Shown in pieces: positions 1-12,289 of a stretch of 43,545 nt of DNA. The stretch spans positions 1 through 43,545 of the forward strand of contig JAIUNM010000025.1 of NCBI GenBank assembly GCA_020162035.1, given 5' to 3'. The notes beneath the pieces are model-generated. The model saw only the letters and a program-made list of their open reading frames with translations, made no database searches and had not been told where the DNA came from. Positions within the stretch are counted from its first letter, which is position 1. Every line of letters starts with the position of its first letter. Origin of the DNA: Bacteroidota bacterium (GTDB lineage: Bacteria; Bacteroidota; Bacteroidia; B-17B0; Aurantibacillaceae). Position numbers and translations under genes: made by a program.

Positions 1-2595
<2,595 letters not shown>

Positions 2596-2770
2596 TTCTG
2601 TTTGTTATCAGTTTCCTGATAAGCAAGGTACACAGCTTTTGCTCTGTTGTACCAAAGTCATTTTTTTTTAAGTGGTTGATGTTCCACTTCTTACAATTAA
2701 TAGATTTTCATCTATCTGTTGTTAAATTTAAGTAAACCTTTACAGTTTAATTAAATCTCGTGTCTTTTTT

Positions 2771-2789
2771 TCAATATGTCAATGAACGT
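2771..2789 (-). repeat. rRNA leader motif, 23S copy
   Basis: The minus strand reads ACGTTCATTGACATATTGA. The same 19 bases with one change (G for T) occur upstream of 16S at 5073-5091. Placement before each large rRNA suggests a transcribed leader signal such as an antitermination (boxA-like) or processing site. The embedded TTGACA resembles a sigma-70 -35 box, but no matching -10 partner is evident and Bacteroidota use a different promoter type. The function is inferred. Confidence 0.7.
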
Positions 2790-2808
2790 TTTCTTTATCT
2801 CTAAAGAA

Positions 2809-2870
2809 TTGGTGGAGAATATCGGACCTGCCTTTCGGCAGACAGGGTCGAACCCTAGTCGTTTATTATT
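2809..2870 (-). pseudogene. Partial tRNA-Ala 3'-end duplicate
   Basis: The 18 bases at 2809-2826 are an exact copy of 2878-2895, which is the 3' acceptor strand, CCA and part of the T-arm of the genuine tRNA-Ala. On the minus strand the copy lies about 70 bases after the real tRNA end. It is preceded by a T-arm-like stretch (GGTTCGACCC, about 2844-2853) and a CTGCC-GAAA-GGCAG hairpin. No D-arm or anticodon arm is present, so it cannot be a functional tRNA. It is either a remnant of tandem duplication or an element that mimics the tRNA 3' processing signal. Confidence 0.65.
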
Positions 2871-2878
2871 CCATCCTT

Positions 2879-2958
<80 letters not shown>

Positions 2959-2990
2959 ATTTAAGCTTCGCATTTTTTAATATTTAGTGA

Positions 2991-3021
2991 TTAGTTTTTA
3001 ATACTAATTATTAAAAACTAA
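2991..3021. repeat. Spacer hairpin between tRNA-Ile and tRNA-Ala
   Basis: A perfect 12-bp inverted repeat (TTAGTTTTTAAT / ATTAAAAACTAA) has a 7-base loop (3003-3009). It sits in the 90-base gap between the two tRNA genes and would form a stem in the rRNA precursor. It has no U-rich tail directed at a gene, so a processing or spacer stem is more likely than a terminator. Confidence 0.6.
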
Positions 3022-3046
3022 AACTGTTTACTAAAAACTTACTGTG

Positions 3047-3120
3047 TAGTCCCGAGCGGATTTGAACCGCTGACCCCTACATTATCAGTGTAGTGCTCTA
3101 ACCAACTGAGCTACGGGACT
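3047..3120 (-). tRNA. tRNA-Ile, anticodon GAT
   Basis: The minus strand gives a complete cloverleaf. The acceptor AGTCCCG pairs with CGGGACT. The D-arm holds GTAGCTCAGTTGGTTAGAGC. The anticodon stem CTACA/TGTAG encloses CTGATAA with anticodon GAT. The T-arm has GGTTCAAATCC. CCA is not encoded (the genomic sequence continues CACA), so it must be added after transcription; a CCA-adding enzyme gene is at 21252-22655. It is the first spacer tRNA of the rRNA operon. Confidence 0.97.
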
Positions 3121-3129
3121 GTTTTTTAA

Positions 3130-3164
3130 TTCAAAATTTAAAATCTAAAATTCAAAATTTTGAA
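3130..3164. repeat. Spacer hairpin between 16S and tRNA-Ile
   Basis: A perfect 10-bp inverted repeat (TTCAAAATTT at 3130-3139, AAATTTTGAA at 3155-3164) lies directly 5' of the tRNA-Ile on the transcribed strand side facing 16S. It may be a precursor-processing stem. The remainder of the 3121-3330 spacer is AT-rich and shows nothing else that I recognise. Confidence 0.5.
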
Positions 3165-3330
3165 CTTCTTATCTTAAACTTTAAATTTATCCTTTCACCT
3201 TTGTTAAAGCCTTACTGGGCTCTTGTTTTTGGGTTGTAATCTTTTTTTTAGATTTTCGGAATTAAAATAATAACAAGTAACTGTTTAGGTAAAGGCTTCT
3301 ACAAAACCCTTTGTTAAGAGGGATGACTCC

Positions 3331-4852
<1,522 letters not shown>

Positions 4853-5072
4853 AAAAAAAGTTTGACTCCTCTAAAATTATGAACTCTCATCTCTGAAAAT
4901 TCTATAAAATTCGCTATTGCTCATTTCATTATCTTAGGAAATCTTAATGTCTGTTAGACATCCCTCTATCGGGGTAAATTATATCGCTATAATTTTGTGT
5001 TTTGTTTAATTCCTTCAACCTCCTATAATATATCTCTATTTATAGCGAGTTACTTGCTATCATTTTAATTCC

Positions 5073-5091
5073 TCAATCTGTCAATGAACGT
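5073..5091 (-). repeat. rRNA leader motif, 16S copy
   Basis: The minus strand reads ACGTTCATTGACAGATTGA, 18 of 19 identical to 2771-2789 upstream of 23S. It is within the transcribed leader about 220 bases before 16S. Similar T/C-rich sequence with CTAAAG follows both copies on the plus strand, so the shared region may be somewhat longer. An antitermination or RNase processing role is inferred from position only. Confidence 0.7.
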
Positions 5092-5192
5092 CTTCTTTAT
5101 ATCTTCTCTCTTTATCGCTAAAGATTTTGATTCTTCTACTCTTTTTCCCCTTTTCCCTTACCCTCTTTTTTCAATCCCTCAAAACGGGGGTG

Positions 5193-5223
5193 CAAAATTA
5201 ATAACTCTTTTTCTATTCTCCAA
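5193..5223 (-). promoter_or_regulatory. rRNA promoter P2
   Basis: On the minus strand: TTG (5223-5221), 20 bases, then TAATTTTG (5200-5193), a full match to the Bacteroidota vegetative promoter consensus. It is followed by the G/C-rich discriminator CACCCCCG. Transcription would start near 5187, about 330 bases before 16S. Confidence 0.8.
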
Positions 5224-5310
5224 ATATTTTTTAATCTTTTTTGAAAATATTTTTTCATATCCTCTCTCCTCTTGTTATTTAATCTCTCTCCTATACCAAA
5301 AAACGGGTCG

Positions 5311-5340
5311 CAAAGGTATTACTTTTTTGAAACTTAGCAA
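5311..5340 (-). promoter_or_regulatory. rRNA promoter P1
   Basis: On the minus strand: TTG (5340-5338), 19 bases, then TACCTTTG (5318-5311), followed by the G/C-rich discriminator CGACCCG. Together with P2, 118 bp downstream, it gives tandem rRNA promoters. The start point would be near 5305. Confidence 0.85.
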
Positions 5341-5430
5341 TGTTTAAAGTGTGTTTTTTTAATATTTAAGACGGATTGGCTCTTTTGTTAGACTAAAGTG
5401 CTACTTTAAATATAATGTTAGTAAAAATAC

Positions 5431-5461
5431 TTGCGATACCATTGTAAATGTGCTAAATTTA
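5431..5461 (+). promoter_or_regulatory. ssb promoter
   Basis: TTG (5431-5433), 20 bases, then TAAATTTA (5454-5461) fits the Bacteroidota consensus except for the last base. The expected start is at about 5466-5468, that is, at or next to the ATG of ssb. The mRNA is therefore probably leaderless, and the upstream in-frame ATG at 5450 lies inside the promoter. Confidence 0.7.
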
Positions 5462-5467
5462 AAGATT

Positions 5468-5872
5468 ATGGCAGGTATAAATAAAGTAATTTTAATAGGA
5501 AATTTAGGGAAAGACCCAGAAATAAAGTATTTAGAGGGGAACGTTGCTAGAGTAAGCTTTAGTTTAGCAACTAGTGAAATTTTTAAAGACAAAAACGGCA
5601 ATAGAACCGAACAAACAGAGTGGCATAACATAGTAATGTGGCGAACTATGGCTGAAACAGCTGAAAAATATTTAAAAAAAGGCATGCAAATTTATTTAGA
5701 AGGAAAGCTTATAACCCGCCAATGGCAAGATAAAGAAGGGCATAAAAAAAACATTACCGAAATAAATGTTGAGATGTATCAAATTTTACAAAAGAGGGAG
5801 AACACAGGAAATACTGGGCAAAATAAAGACAATACTAATACAAATTACAACTTAGGAGATATTCCATTTTAA
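5468..5872 (+). CDS. ssb: Single-stranded DNA-binding protein
   Basis: This 134-residue protein binds single-stranded DNA during replication, recombination and repair. The N-terminal OB fold (about residues 1-108) begins MAGINKVILIGNLGKDPEIK, a classic SSB start, and has EWHNIVMW at 51-58. A polar Asn/Gln/Thr linker leads to the tail GDIPF (130-134), the acidic C-terminal peptide that recruits partner proteins. I chose the ATG at 5468 rather than 5450 because the family starts there and the promoter -7 box covers 5454-5461. It is transcribed divergently from the rRNA operon. The function is secure. Confidence 0.97.
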   Translation: MAGINKVILIGNLGKDPEIKYLEGNVARVSFSLATSEIFKDKNGNRTEQTEWHNIVMWRTMAETAEKYLKKGMQIYLEGKLITRQWQDKEGHKKNITEINVEMYQILQKRENTGNTGQNKDNTNTNYNLGDIPF

Positions 5873-6047
5873 AGCTGTTTTTAATTAAAATAACAATGTT
5901 ATTAATAGTTGTAAATCAAGCATAATCCTATTTAAAATTTAATAATTACTATTATTAAATCAATTCATTCTAATATACATTAATTAGGAATAATTATTTT
6001 TTCGAATTGGCAATATTCAAAATGAATTTATATATTGTACTTTTATT

Positions 6048-6983
6048 TTGAAAAAAAACATTTACATAATGTTGCTTGTGTTGATTTGTAATGGTTTATA
6101 TGCTTTTACAGAAACAGACAGTTTACAATCTAAATACAAATATATTAGCAAAAAAAAGCTGGTGTTAATGATAGACTCAGTGCTTGATTTAGAAAACATT
6201 AGCACAGCAGAAGTTAATCAATTAAATTATTTAATTAGTATTTTAGGGACTAGTAAAACTGATTCTGTTAAGGTATGTAGGTTAGATTTAGCAGAACTTA
6301 GTTTTTATTCAGCAAGCGATGAAAAACTTTTATTTCCACTTACTTCATTGGATAGTATTCCATTAAACTTTAATTTAGAAATTGAAAACGCTTACCTCAG
6401 TTTTTTTAAAATTCCAATTTTAGGTGTAGTTACTAGTAATTATGGTTGGCGCGATGGACGTATGCATAAAGGGATTGACATTGATTTAAATAAAGGCGAT
6501 AAGGTTAATGCAGCTTTTGATGGTAAAGTTAGAGTAGCAAAAAAACAAGGTGGGTTTGGAAACGTTGTAATTATTATGCATCCTAACGGTTTGGAAACTG
6601 TATACGCACATTTGCATAAAATTAAAGTAAAAGAAGGCGAAATAGTATTGAGTGGACAAACTATTGGATTGGGCGGAAATACCGGTAGAAGCCATGGAAG
6701 CCACTTACATTTTGAAATGCGATATAAAGGGCATGCATTAAACCCTGCAACAATTGTTTCTTTTACTCAAGCAAAAACATACCACCATGCCATAACTATT
6801 AAAAAAAACAAACAAGGTTTATGCGCTTTTCCGAGTAATGCTTTTATACATATTGTTGAAAAAGGCGAAAGTTGGCATTTAATTGCAAGTACATATGGTT
6901 TAAGCACCAAACAATTAATGGAATTAAATGGTATTAGCAAAAGATATTATTTAAAAGTTGGACAACAAATTAGGGTAAATTAA
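6048..6983 (+). CDS. Secreted M23 peptidase with LysM domain
   Basis: This is a predicted cell-wall endopeptidase of 311 residues. A signal peptide (MKKNIYIMLLVLICNGLYAF) is followed by about 100 uncharacterised residues. The LytM/M23 zinc-peptidase domain (about 120-240) has H140xxxD144 and H219-L-H221; H140, D144 and H221 are the likely zinc ligands, with H188 and H219 catalytic. A C-terminal LysM (about 267-310, HIVEKGESWHLIASTYGL) should bind peptidoglycan. All M23 key residues are present, so it is probably active in the periplasm or cell envelope. The start is TTG, chosen because it supplies the Lys-Lys of the signal peptide; an ATG at 6069 is the alternative. It is preceded by a 175-base gap with no recognisable element. 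Confidence 0.9.
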   Translation: MKKNIYIMLLVLICNGLYAFTETDSLQSKYKYISKKKLVLMIDSVLDLENISTAEVNQLNYLISILGTSKTDSVKVCRLDLAELSFYSASDEKLLFPLTSLDSIPLNFNLEIENAYLSFFKIPILGVVTSNYGWRDGRMHKGIDIDLNKGDKVNAAFDGKVRVAKKQGGFGNVVIIMHPNGLETVYAHLHKIKVKEGEIVLSGQTIGLGGNTGRSHGSHLHFEMRYKGHALNPATIVSFTQAKTYHHAITIKKNKQGLCAFPSNAFIHIVEKGESWHLIASTYGLSTKQLMELNGISKRYYLKVGQQIRVN

Positions 6984-7014
6984 ACTACTAAAAATTTATT
7001 TATACATTAGTAAA

Positions 7015-8472
7015 ATGTTATTCAGAACTTATTCTTGCAAACTGTTAATTACCTTTTTTTTAAGTACTTTACAATTTTCTGCCTATGGCCAAACTACTTC
7101 TTTTATAAAAGAAATAAAATTATTACCCGACACGTTGCGGGGAGAATTTATAGCCTCACATGTAATTGAATTGTATAAAAAAGACAGTTTACTAGCTGAA
7201 AGAGAAATAAACGATGCTTTAATTTTTTTTAAAGGTGTAAATGCCGAATATTCAGCGTTACTCTCTGCAAAGTCTTTTTACTTTTATAGAAATGAAAAAT
7301 TAGATATTGCTTTAAAATATGAAAAACTTGCGTTAGAAAATTATGAAAAATTAAATGACTTTAAAAATGAACTTTCGTCAATTAAAAGACTCACTAGTAT
7401 TTATAATGGTTTAAACCAATCTAACATTGCAATAAATTTATTAATTAATAAATTAAAAGAAGTTGAAGGAAACCCAGCAAGGGAATGTATTTTATTAGAA
7501 CGAATTGGCATAACTTTTAAAGAAATAAAAAATAAAGAAAAAGCATTTGCGTATTTGCAAAAAGCAGAAGAAAAATTAAATGAAGTTGATAAAAAAGATT
7601 CGGATTTAAATAGAAGTGCTTTTAGTATTTTTAAAAATTTAGGGGTTTTATATAGAAACAACGGTGACTTTGACAAAGCAATTTACTATTTTAATAAGGC
7701 CTATGTTATTGCAGAACAGACTGACAATTCAAATAACAAAGCTATAGTTTTAAATAGTTTAGGAATACTTTATAAAGAAAGAAAAGAATATAATAAAGCA
7801 ATAAATGCATTTGAATCTTCTATAAAATTAAAACAAGGAAACGATAACCTTCCTGGTATAAGTAATTCGCTTCGAAATTTAGCTGAATTATATTTAGAAA
7901 TAGGTAACTTTAAAAAAGCAGAAGAATATTATTTAATTTCTTACAATTTATCCATTCAATCAAAACAAATTAAGCAAATTTACGAATCATGCTCTGGGCT
8001 TTATGGACTTTACGATAAAATGAAAAAAAACAATTTAGCCTATTCGTATTTAAAGCGAGCATATAATTTAAAAGATAGCATATACAATTCTTCTATATCA
8101 GAAGAAAGTGCAAGACTTGAAAAATTGTACAATACTCAAAAACAAGAAAAAGAAATAGAAATTAGTAAAATAAAAAACCTACAATTAGAAAAAGACATAA
8201 AAACTAAAAATAGAGAAAGAAATATATTTATAATAAGTGCTATTTTACTCGTGTTATTTCTTTTATGGTCTATTAGAAGTTATTTACAAAAAAAGAAAAT
8301 AAATGTGAGTCTGGAAGAAAAAAATTATTTAATAAATAAACAAAAACAATTAGTAGAGGAAAAACAAAAAGAGGTTATGGATAGTATAAGATATGCAAAA
8401 AAGATTCAAAATGCACATTTAACAACAGAATCGTACATTCATAAAGTATTACAAAAACTTCAAGAAAAATAA
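7015..8472 (+). CDS. TPR protein with membrane segment and coiled coil (first copy)
   Basis: This 485-residue protein has a signal peptide (ending near AYGQ), an array of tetratricopeptide repeats (about residues 30-370), a single membrane span (about 403-420) and a cytoplasmic coiled coil ending MDSIRYAKKIQNAHLTTESY. The TPRs would lie in the periplasm and the coil in the cytoplasm, a sensor-like layout. In many Bacteroidota proteins the DSIxYAKxIQ segment leads straight into a SpoIIE-type PP2C phosphatase or histidine-kinase domain. Here the protein stops 20 residues after it. No phosphatase remnant follows, since the next gene on the other strand begins within 25 bases. A homologue of identical layout is at 28613-30076. 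The signalling output, if any, is unknown. Confidence 0.85.
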   Translation: MLFRTYSCKLLITFFLSTLQFSAYGQTTSFIKEIKLLPDTLRGEFIASHVIELYKKDSLLAEREINDALIFFKGVNAEYSALLSAKSFYFYRNEKLDIALKYEKLALENYEKLNDFKNELSSIKRLTSIYNGLNQSNIAINLLINKLKEVEGNPARECILLERIGITFKEIKNKEKAFAYLQKAEEKLNEVDKKDSDLNRSAFSIFKNLGVLYRNNGDFDKAIYYFNKAYVIAEQTDNSNNKAIVLNSLGILYKERKEYNKAINAFESSIKLKQGNDNLPGISNSLRNLAELYLEIGNFKKAEEYYLISYNLSIQSKQIKQIYESCSGLYGLYDKMKKNNLAYSYLKRAYNLKDSIYNSSISEESARLEKLYNTQKQEKEIEISKIKNLQLEKDIKTKNRERNIFIISAILLVLFLLWSIRSYLQKKKINVSLEEKNYLINKQKQLVEEKQKEVMDSIRYAKKIQNAHLTTESYIHKVLQKLQEK

Positions 8473-8496
8473 ACTGTTATTTAAATCGCAATTAAT

Positions 8497-8925
8497 TTAC
8501 AACACATAACCTGCTTTAACCGCATCATATGCATTAAAAGTGCCAATTGCTTTGGCAACCAAATTATTGTTATTGTTTGTAAAAACTTCACATTCTATTA
8601 TCAAAATACGTTTACCAGAAGTTAATACTTTTGCATGTGCAATTAATACATCATTTAAAGTTACAGGTTTTAAAAAATTTATTTTATACTCTACTGTACT
8701 TACTACTTTATTATCGCTGCAAACCAAACTAAGTCCGGCAACTCCTAATGCTCCATCAACAAGTGCGCTAACTAGTCCGCCATGGGCTGCGTTTGGAGTT
8801 GCTAAATGGTTGGGGGTTACATTTAACTGGTATTTAATTTCGCCTGGTTTAATAATAGTAAATTGCATGCCAATTAATTTACTAAACGCATTGCTTTTTA
8901 AGTACTGTTCTATAATTGAGTGCAT
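8497..8925 (-). CDS. PaaI-type hotdog thioesterase
   Basis: This 142-residue single hotdog-fold protein likely hydrolyses acyl- or aryl-CoA thioesters. The family signature AAHGGLVSALVDGALGVAG spans residues 46-64, with HGG at 48-50 and the likely catalytic Asp at 57. The length is normal for the PaaI/YbgC-like 4HBT family. It is the last gene of the minus-strand cluster, 25 bases after the OppC-type permease, and ends 24 bases from the convergent TPR gene. The substrate cannot be told from sequence; a phenylacetate operon is not present here. Confidence 0.88.
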   Translation of the reverse strand: MHSIIEQYLKSNAFSKLIGMQFTIIKPGEIKYQLNVTPNHLATPNAAHGGLVSALVDGALGVAGLSLVCSDNKVVSTVEYKINFLKPVTLNDVLIAHAKVLTSGKRILIIECEVFTNNNNNLVAKAIGTFNAYDAVKAGYVL

Positions 8926-8950
8926 TTAAAAGTAAATAAATTATAAGTTA

Positions 8951-10210
8951 TTAAGTTGATGCAATGGGCTTATCGTCCATTGAGCGTGTATCTAAAGCAT
9001 CGCGTAAACCATTACCAACTAGCATAAAAGCAAGCACTAAAATCATGATTGCAATACCTGGAATAAAGGCAAGGTATGCTTTATCCATTAAGATATATCC
9101 ATGGTGAGTGCTTGTCATTTCGCCCCAACTAGGAACAGGTGGTTGTGCTCCAATACCTAAATAGCTTAAGCCAGCTTCGGTTAAAATGGCCGATGCAAAA
9201 TTACTGGCAGCCATAACCACAACTGGCCCCATTACATTAGGTAAAATATGCCTTAAAATTATACGCATACTTTTAAAACCTAAAGCTCTACCCGCTTCTA
9301 CAAATTCTTTTTCTCTAATACTTAAAATCTGTCCGCGTACAATACGTGCTACTTCAACCCACATTGTTAACCCAACGGCTATAAATACTTGAACAATACC
9401 TTTTCCTAAAATTAAGGTAATAGCAATTACTAAAAGTAAAGTTGGTAAACTCCAAACTACATTTATTAACCACATAATTGCAGCATCAATTTTACCTCTG
9501 TAAAAACCAGCTAATGCTCCTAGTAAAATCCCTATAACTATCGAAATTAAAACAGAAACTAAGCCTACACCTAAACTAATTCTAGTACCAATTAACAATC
9601 TACTTAATAAATCTCTTCCTAATTTATCTGTTCCTAAAAAATATTTTCTTTCAGTTAAATGTTCTGTAGCTAATTGAGTTCTTAATTCTTTAATCGATTT
9701 TGTAAAAACTTCATTTTTATAATCGGTAAAGGTAATAGTACCTTTTGCTGTGTCGTAGCTTGGTTTAACATTTGGGTTTAAATGATAAACCACATCTGCT
9801 AAATTAAATTTTGAAATGCTTCCGTTGTTTTTTTCAGTATTTCCGGTATATTCTTCAACCAAAACCATATCTCCTTTAAAAAAATAATTGTAAACGGTAT
9901 AAGAGTTATAATTGTATGTTTTACCTAAAAACATTTCCTTAAAAATGTTGGTTTCGATTGGTTTTTCGTTTTTATTTACTTTTAAAAATTTGGCGACAAA
10001 ACCAGGTGTTTTAATATTTAGCTCAGGTTTTTGATCGTTAGCAAAAGGCGTAGGATCTGGACAAATAGTATAACCTAAAATAGAAATTAAAGCTGTAGCA
10101 AAAATAACTAACAAACCAAGCATTGCTAATTTATCTCTTTTAAACCTTTTCCAAGTAATAACAGAAAGGGAGTCTGATTCAAAATCTATTTTCTTTTTCT
10201 TAAAAAACAC
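8951..10210 (-). CDS. OppC/DppC-type ABC transporter permease
   Basis: This 419-residue inner-membrane permease belongs to the peptide/nickel family. It has an N-terminal OppC_N segment (SLSVITWKRFKRDKLAMLG) with one membrane span and a large extracytoplasmic insertion (about residues 55-190, unlike the compact E. coli protein). The permease core follows, with the ATPase-docking EAA loop at about 305-329 (EAGRALGFKSMRIILRHILP). The start is GTG at 10210, 3 bases after the stop of the glycosyltransferase gene, so the genes are probably translationally coupled. OppB, ATPase and binding-protein genes are absent from the window, so partners must be elsewhere. Substrate class (oligopeptide or other) is inferred only. 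Confidence 0.92.
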   Translation of the reverse strand: MFFKKKKIDFESDSLSVITWKRFKRDKLAMLGLLVIFATALISILGYTICPDPTPFANDQKPELNIKTPGFVAKFLKVNKNEKPIETNIFKEMFLGKTYNYNSYTVYNYFFKGDMVLVEEYTGNTEKNNGSISKFNLADVVYHLNPNVKPSYDTAKGTITFTDYKNEVFTKSIKELRTQLATEHLTERKYFLGTDKLGRDLLSRLLIGTRISLGVGLVSVLISIVIGILLGALAGFYRGKIDAAIMWLINVVWSLPTLLLVIAITLILGKGIVQVFIAVGLTMWVEVARIVRGQILSIREKEFVEAGRALGFKSMRIILRHILPNVMGPVVVMAASNFASAILTEAGLSYLGIGAQPPVPSWGEMTSTHHGYILMDKAYLAFIPGIAIMILVLAFMLVGNGLRDALDTRSMDDKPIAST

Positions 10211-10213
10211 TTG

Positions 10214-11317
10214 TTATTTCCACTTTGGTTTAAATATAATACTTGTTATTGAAATAATACAAACATAAATTGGATAAATTAAACCAATAGGCAAAACATA
10301 CCAAATTAAATTTTTATTATTTACAAAACGTAGGGCTAAAAATAACAATAAACTATCAATAATTAGCTTTAAGAAAATAAAAATTAAGCCTAAATGTTGA
10401 TTTTTTAAGACGAAAAATGACTGAATAAATGCAAAAATCCAAATTGCATTTACACAAAGAATAAATATACCAAGTACTAAGTTAATTTTATTAGGATTTA
10501 CATTAAATTTATTTGCCCATCTACACCTTTGCTCAATTAATTTAAAAAATGTTTTTTGCGGATAAGTATAAACAATAGAAGATTTGCTTTTTAAAAAACC
10601 GATTGTGTTTAAATTATTTTTTTTTACATCTTCTAAAAATAGTACATCATCTCCACTTTCAGTTTCAATATGGCTATTATAACCATTTACATTTTGAAAT
10701 AAAGTTTTTGTAAATAATAAATTTGCACCATTACATAAAAATGGAGCTTTAATTTTATTAAACGCAATAGAAATTACAGTTAATATATTTGTTTCAATTG
10801 CTTGTAAAGCCCAAAGTAAACCTATATTATCTGAAACCATTATAGGTGCAATAACAAAGTTTTTATTTTTTTGAATATGAAAATTTACAAGATTTGAAAG
10901 CCAAATTTTTGAATTTGTAAATGTATCTGCATCTCGTGTAATAATAATTTCGTTTTTAGAGATTTCAATTGCGTTTGATAACGATTTCTTTTTACCAATT
11001 TTTATTTGGTTTGAAATTAGTTGATATTGTATTTTGTGATGTTTTAAAATTTTTTCAGCAATTTCTTTTGTATTATCTATACTTGCATCATTTATAACAA
11101 CAATTTCAATTAAATTTTTAGGGTAATCTTGCTGTAAAATAGTTAATAAACATTTAGCAATTGTTTTTTCTTCATTTCGTGCACAAATAATAATTGATAC
11201 TGGTTTTTCACTTTCTAATTCAAAATAATTTATAGTTGAATAATTTAAATATTGTATTGAAATAAATAATAAAAACAAAGTATAAACAATTGCTATAATT
11301 ATTATAAATGCACTCAT
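10214..11317 (-). CDS. Membrane-anchored family 2 glycosyltransferase
   Basis: This 367-residue protein has an N-terminal membrane helix (about 2-22), a GT-A catalytic domain and C-terminal membrane helices (about 275-360). Visible motifs are SIIICARNEE (41-50), the nucleotide-binding VVINDAS (73-79), the DxD-type RDADT (128-132), ED at 229-230 and QRCRW (263-267), typical of processive or lipid-linked GT2 enzymes. It overlaps the preceding flippase-like gene by 4 bases (ATGA). The pair resembles a glycolipid synthesis/translocation unit. The sugar and acceptor are unknown. The gene is very A/T-rich with many Asn, Ile and Lys codons. Confidence 0.9.
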   Translation of the reverse strand: MSAFIIIIAIVYTLFLLFISIQYLNYSTINYFELESEKPVSIIICARNEEKTIAKCLLTILQQDYPKNLIEIVVINDASIDNTKEIAEKILKHHKIQYQLISNQIKIGKKKSLSNAIEISKNEIIITRDADTFTNSKIWLSNLVNFHIQKNKNFVIAPIMVSDNIGLLWALQAIETNILTVISIAFNKIKAPFLCNGANLLFTKTLFQNVNGYNSHIETESGDDVLFLEDVKKNNLNTIGFLKSKSSIVYTYPQKTFFKLIEQRCRWANKFNVNPNKINLVLGIFILCVNAIWIFAFIQSFFVLKNQHLGLIFIFLKLIIDSLLLFLALRFVNNKNLIWYVLPIGLIYPIYVCIISITSIIFKPKWK

Positions 11318-12282
11318 TTTTGTTTAACTAAATTAAATTGAAATTTATTATTTATTAAAAAAACGTAACCAATAATACTAGGAAAAATAATATTAATTAA
11401 CCAAATAATTAAAGCAGTTAAGCTTAACTCTATTGAATTAAAATTTGTATTTGAAAATACAATTAAAACTATTGTTGCTCTTATAACTGGTTCTATAAAG
11501 CTTAACATTGGTATAATAGTTGTAAACAAATAATAAAGAGCTAAGCTAAAAAATATTGATAAAGTTAATGCTTGAAAATTAAACAAAATTAAAACAATGT
11601 AAAACTGTAAACAAAAAACAAAATATCTTATTACTGATAAAAAAAGTAATTGAAAAATTAAAGGCCTACTTATTACAAAATTAAACTGTGTAATTGATTG
11701 TTTAAGTATTTTTTTAGAAATAAAATTTAAAAGCCAATTTGAATAAATTAAAGAACAAATAAAAATAATTATTACAATTACAGAAAGTGCAATTGATAAG
11801 TTTGCAATCCAAATATTATTTTGGTTGAAATGTTTAAAATTATAGGTTAAGGCTAAACAACCAAAAAAAACAGTTATAATTAATTGAAATAAGCCATTAA
11901 TAAAATGTAATACAGTTATTGCGGGTCTATTATTAGAGTTAAAATAAAATATTTTACCTATAAATTCTGTAGCCCTGCCTGGTGCAATATTCCCTAAGCA
12001 TACACCAGATAAAACACTCTTAAATGCAGTTGAATAATTTATTTTTTCAATTTGTTGAGTAATTTTTTGCCATTTAAAAGCCTCTATTCCCCAATTTAAA
12101 AACACAAGTAATAATGCTAAAACTAGATAAATAATTCCGGTTTTACTTAATGCATTTTGTTTAATGTAAAAAATATTTTCTGTGGTAAATTGAGGTTTTA
12201 ATTTTAAATAAAAAATTATTAAACATGCTAATCCTAATAAGATTTTTAAAGAGGTATAAATTATTTTTTTTGTACTCAACAA
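11314..12282 (-). CDS. Flippase-like membrane protein (LPG synthase TM / UPF0104 family)
   Basis: This 322-residue polytopic membrane protein has about eight hydrophobic helices and the family segment GVCLGNIAPGRATEFIGKIF near residues 92-111, typical of the YbhN/AglD-like part of lysylphosphatidylglycerol synthase. Members are linked to lipid or glycolipid movement and often sit beside glycosyltransferases, as here. It starts with TTG at 12282; a second TTG follows immediately, so the start is uncertain by one codon. It heads a minus-strand cluster running to 8497 and is divergent from ruvC, with only 22 bases between the two starts. The transported lipid is unknown. Confidence 0.82.
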   Translation of the reverse strand: MLSTKKIIYTSLKILLGLACLIIFYLKLKPQFTTENIFYIKQNALSKTGIIYLVLALLLVFLNWGIEAFKWQKITQQIEKINYSTAFKSVLSGVCLGNIAPGRATEFIGKIFYFNSNNRPAITVLHFINGLFQLIITVFFGCLALTYNFKHFNQNNIWIANLSIALSVIVIIIFICSLIYSNWLLNFISKKILKQSITQFNFVISRPLIFQLLFLSVIRYFVFCLQFYIVLILFNFQALTLSIFFSLALYYLFTTIIPMLSFIEPVIRATIVLIVFSNTNFNSIELSLTALIIWLINIIFPSIIGYVFLINNKFQFNLVKQK

Positions 12283-12289
12283 TTTGCTT

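Larger units (their letters stand above)
2596..2878 (-). other. tRNA-Ala/23S transcribed spacer
   Basis: This 283-base AT-rich internal spacer contains no gene. It holds two notable things described separately: a 19-base motif at 2771-2789 shared with the 16S leader, and a partial copy of the tRNA-Ala 3' end at 2809-2826 next to a small GAAA-tetraloop hairpin (2828-2841). The rest has no structure that I recognise. Confidence 0.8.
4853..5310 (-). other. rRNA operon leader
   Basis: This gene-free stretch of about 460 bases is the transcribed leader before 16S. It contains the second rRNA promoter (5193-5223), the shared 19-base motif (5073-5091) and AT-rich spacer sequence. An apparent 87-codon reading frame at 5084-5347 on the plus strand lies antisense across both promoters and has no protein-like features, so I do not call it. 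Confidence 0.8.

Noticed and set aside
2771..2800. TTGACA in the 23S spacer read as a sigma-70 promoter
   Set aside because: Bacteroidota use TTG/TAnnTTTG promoters, no -10 partner fits, and the same motif occurs before 16S inside the leader.
5084..5347. 87-codon plus-strand reading frame upstream of ssb
   Set aside because: It is antisense to the rRNA leader and both rRNA promoters, is rich in Phe/Ser/Leu as expected from T-rich DNA, and has no family resemblance.
5450..5467. Six extra residues at the N terminus of SSB
   Set aside because: The upstream ATG is inside the predicted promoter and the family begins at MAGINKV.
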